This document shows positions 61,826 to 64,000 of a stretch of 64,000 bases of DNA, in pieces. Within the stretch, counting starts at the first letter, position 1, and each line of letters begins with the position of its first letter. Made by a program: the position numbers and the translations under genes. The notes beneath the pieces are model-generated. The model was not told the DNA's origin and ran no database searches. It saw nothing but the letters and a program-made list of their open reading frames with translations. Location: contig NC_090788.1 of assembly GCF_040054535.1 (NCBI RefSeq), positions 19,149,001 to 19,213,000 of the forward strand, given 5' to 3'. Source of the stretch: Antennarius striatus (Eukaryota; Chordata; Actinopteri; Lophiiformes; Antennariidae).

Positions 61826-64000
61826 TAGCCATACCCTCTGCACCAGATACTAACGTCACGTGCCTCATCCCCGATGACTGCATCCTGCCCTGCAGCTTCA
61901 GACCCACAGGAACTGTGGTCATTCACTGGTACAAGCAGCAGATCCCCGTCCACAGCTACTACTACAACAAGGATCAGTTCAGACTCCAGAACAAGCACTT
62001 CAGCGGACGGACCTGCTTGTTCAATTCCCACATCCCACATGGCAATGCGTCTCTACTCCTCAGGAGGGTCAAAGTTCAAGACAAGGGTAGATACAAATGC
62101 TACACAAGCACAAGAAAGGGCAATCAGGAGATATTTGTCAACCTGGAGGTCAAAGGTCAGTACAGTGTGAATGCATTACAGGTGAAATGTTATGTTGCCC
62201 ATAGCTTTTTCAGCTTTCCTCCTTGGTGTTAAAAGGGTGTATTTCAGTCTTGATGTAGCTCTGAGTTTTTAAGTATCTCCATTCATAAGTTACTTAAAGG
62301 ATGTGACGACAAGCTCGAAGATAGACTCCTGCTTGTGTCTTGAAAGCAAAGCAGTTAGAAAGTCAGGTTCTGTTAAACTCTCCTGTGTGAGGGTATTTTT
62401 AAGGAAACAAAGGGCATCGTGTTCATCTTTTAAATGGTTTAGTGAGAGGAGGAGAGCTGAGATCAGTCCTAAAAAAACAGTTCATGTGGTGACTTTTTTT
62501 TTTTTAAACAGTTGTTACAAATACTTGTGTTTTTACACGTGCAAAACACGTGTAAAAACACCCGTAAAGAGTTTTGTAAGGGAGAAATTATTCAGATCTG
62601 ATTAGCATCCTTATATGAGGTATGTGTACAGGTACAAGAATACAGCAGTTAATTAAAATAGAATGTTCTCTGGGGGAATTTCTTAAATAATAATCAATAT
62701 TTTTTAAATTAATTTTGCTTAAAGTAACTGAGCTGGCAGTTCATGTACATCATCCTCATGAAGCTCTCTCTTTCGCCCTTTTCTGTTTTTCCGTCCAGCT
62801 CTCATCCAATCAGTGATCATTCAGATGACCAATGAAATGGTCACCTGCTCCTCTCACAACATCTACCCCATGCCCCAGGTGACGTGGGCCACACATCCAC
62901 CCTCTGCTCTGGAAAAATCAGCCATGAAAACCACAGACCACAAAGGTCTGTTCACTGTGGAGAGCTCCCTGAGGATTCTGGGCAATCTGTCCAACTACAC
63001 CTACTTCTGCTCTTTCATAGCATCTGACAAGAGCCAAGTGTGGACAGCTTCTTGGAAAAACCAAGGTATGCTTTGGTGAGATGATGTCATAGAGGCTCGT
63101 GACAAGGATGACAACTTTTATGTCTTTCAGATGATGTAACAAACAAAGAGGGTCACCCCGTGTCCATCCCTTGCATCGCGACACACGGCCTTCAGAATTT
63201 CTCCCTCACCTGGACCTTTACTGCATCCAGTGAACCCGCTGTCATCTTGAGATACGATACAAAAACCAGGAACACCATCAACCTCTGGGAGGGTCAGGCC
63301 GAACTGGACCAGGATCGGCTCCTTCTGGGAGACGGATCTCTTCTTCTCCTCCAACCACAGATTGAAGAACACTCCGGAACCTATACTTGCACGTTCTTGG
63401 GCCTTCAGACTCGACACATCGTTCAGACCAACGTGAACATCACTGTGTTCCCGACAAGTGAGTATTTCTGGGTAGATTTTAACTCCATGAATCCAAGAAA
63501 GAAAACAGCGACAAGAAGAAATATGGTGTGTGTTTTTTTCTGTAGGTGTGGATGAACAAAGGGTACCAAGGATGTGGTGGAGCACCGCCGCCTCTGCAGC
63601 TTTCTTTTTGTTCACCGTCATCATAGCTCTCCCTCAATGCATGAGACATAGAGGTATGTACAATAATCAGTCTGATTCCAAGGTCTCTGAATGGAAAAAC
63701 TTGTGTATAAACCCTGGAAGTGAGGGCTTTTAATTCAGCAGTTTAGTCTGCAGTGTTTGAGTGTTATGTTAATATTATTACGAAGCATCCGCACTTGACT
63801 TTAAGAGGTAGATAAGTCGCTTTCAAGAAGGTGAAAAAGATCTGCATGGGTTTACACATTTGCACACAAATCTCCATGTGAAGTAAGTCAGACTCATCAA
63901 TATTTGAATTGATATTTTCCAGAAAAACACACAATTTGGGAGTGATAGGCACGTACAGTATTGACTCTCTTTGTGTTGCAGCTCATCCGTTGCCACAGGA
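61826..64000 (+). CDS. hhla2: HHLA2-like B7-family immunoglobulin receptor (partial at both ends)
   Basis: Exons are 61826-62155, 62799-63065, 63131-63457, 63546-63653 and 63982-64000 (cut by the window). All internal exons are phase 1, typical of Ig domains. Domain 1 (V type): CILPCSFRPTGTVVIHWYKQ, HSYYYNKDQF, NASLLLRRVKVQDKGRYKCY. Domain 2 (C type): EMVTCSSHNIYPMPQVTW and NYTYFCSF. Domain 3 (V type): VSIPCIATHGLQNFSLTWTF and HSGTYTCTF. A membrane helix follows (SAAFFLFTVIIALP). The V-C-V order and segments such as VVIHW, VHSYY and GNASL..RRV match human HHLA2 (B7-H7), a T-cell costimulatory/coinhibitory ligand. The leader exon was not located. Teleosts may have several copies. Confidence 0.85.

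Overview
The window is vertebrate nuclear DNA, almost certainly from a ray-finned (teleost) fish. Genes are split into many short exons with GT-AG introns. Long CA/GT microsatellites, small transposon relics and fish-style SINE/LINE tails are scattered through introns. All protein assignments come from reading spliced exons and comparing them with families I know; no database search was run.

Layout: (1) 465-19319, + strand: the 3' part of a skeletal-muscle type ryanodine receptor (ryr1), 34 exons whose phases all join, from just before the calmodulin-binding segment through EF-hands, S1-S6, pore and C-terminal zinc finger to the stop. (2) 20336-22881, + strand: a five-exon gene for a PH-domain protein of about 282 residues that I cannot name. 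(3) 27205-33768, - strand: complete spermine synthase (sms), 11 exons, 360 residues, with two introns carrying U12-type (minor spliceosome) signals. Directly 3' of it, 23.9-25.75 kb, lies a decayed tandem copy of the sms 3' end. (4) 36164-47490 (perhaps to 48728), - strand: an adhesion GPCR of the ADGRG2/GPR64 type. (5) 51574-57887, - strand: a GABA-A rho subunit, best match rho-3 (gabrr3), 9 exons, 472 residues. (6) 61826-64000, + strand: an HHLA2-like B7-family receptor, 5' exon not found and 3' end cut by the window.

The genes do not form a pathway. The order looks like ordinary fish synteny: sms and ADGRG2 are near each other on human Xp22, and GABRR3 and HHLA2 on human 3q. The gabrr3 and hhla2 genes are head to head; the PH gene and sms converge.

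I see no dedicated novel system such as a defence island, CRISPR or gene cassette. The points most worth a second look are the partial sms duplication with splice-competent alternative terminal exons, the paired U12 introns of sms, the 18-nt ryr1 microexon equivalent to mammalian ASII, a GC-AG intron in ryr1, a 46-bp-arm hairpin in an adgrg2 intron, and an unexplained 315-nt ORF in sms intron 1.
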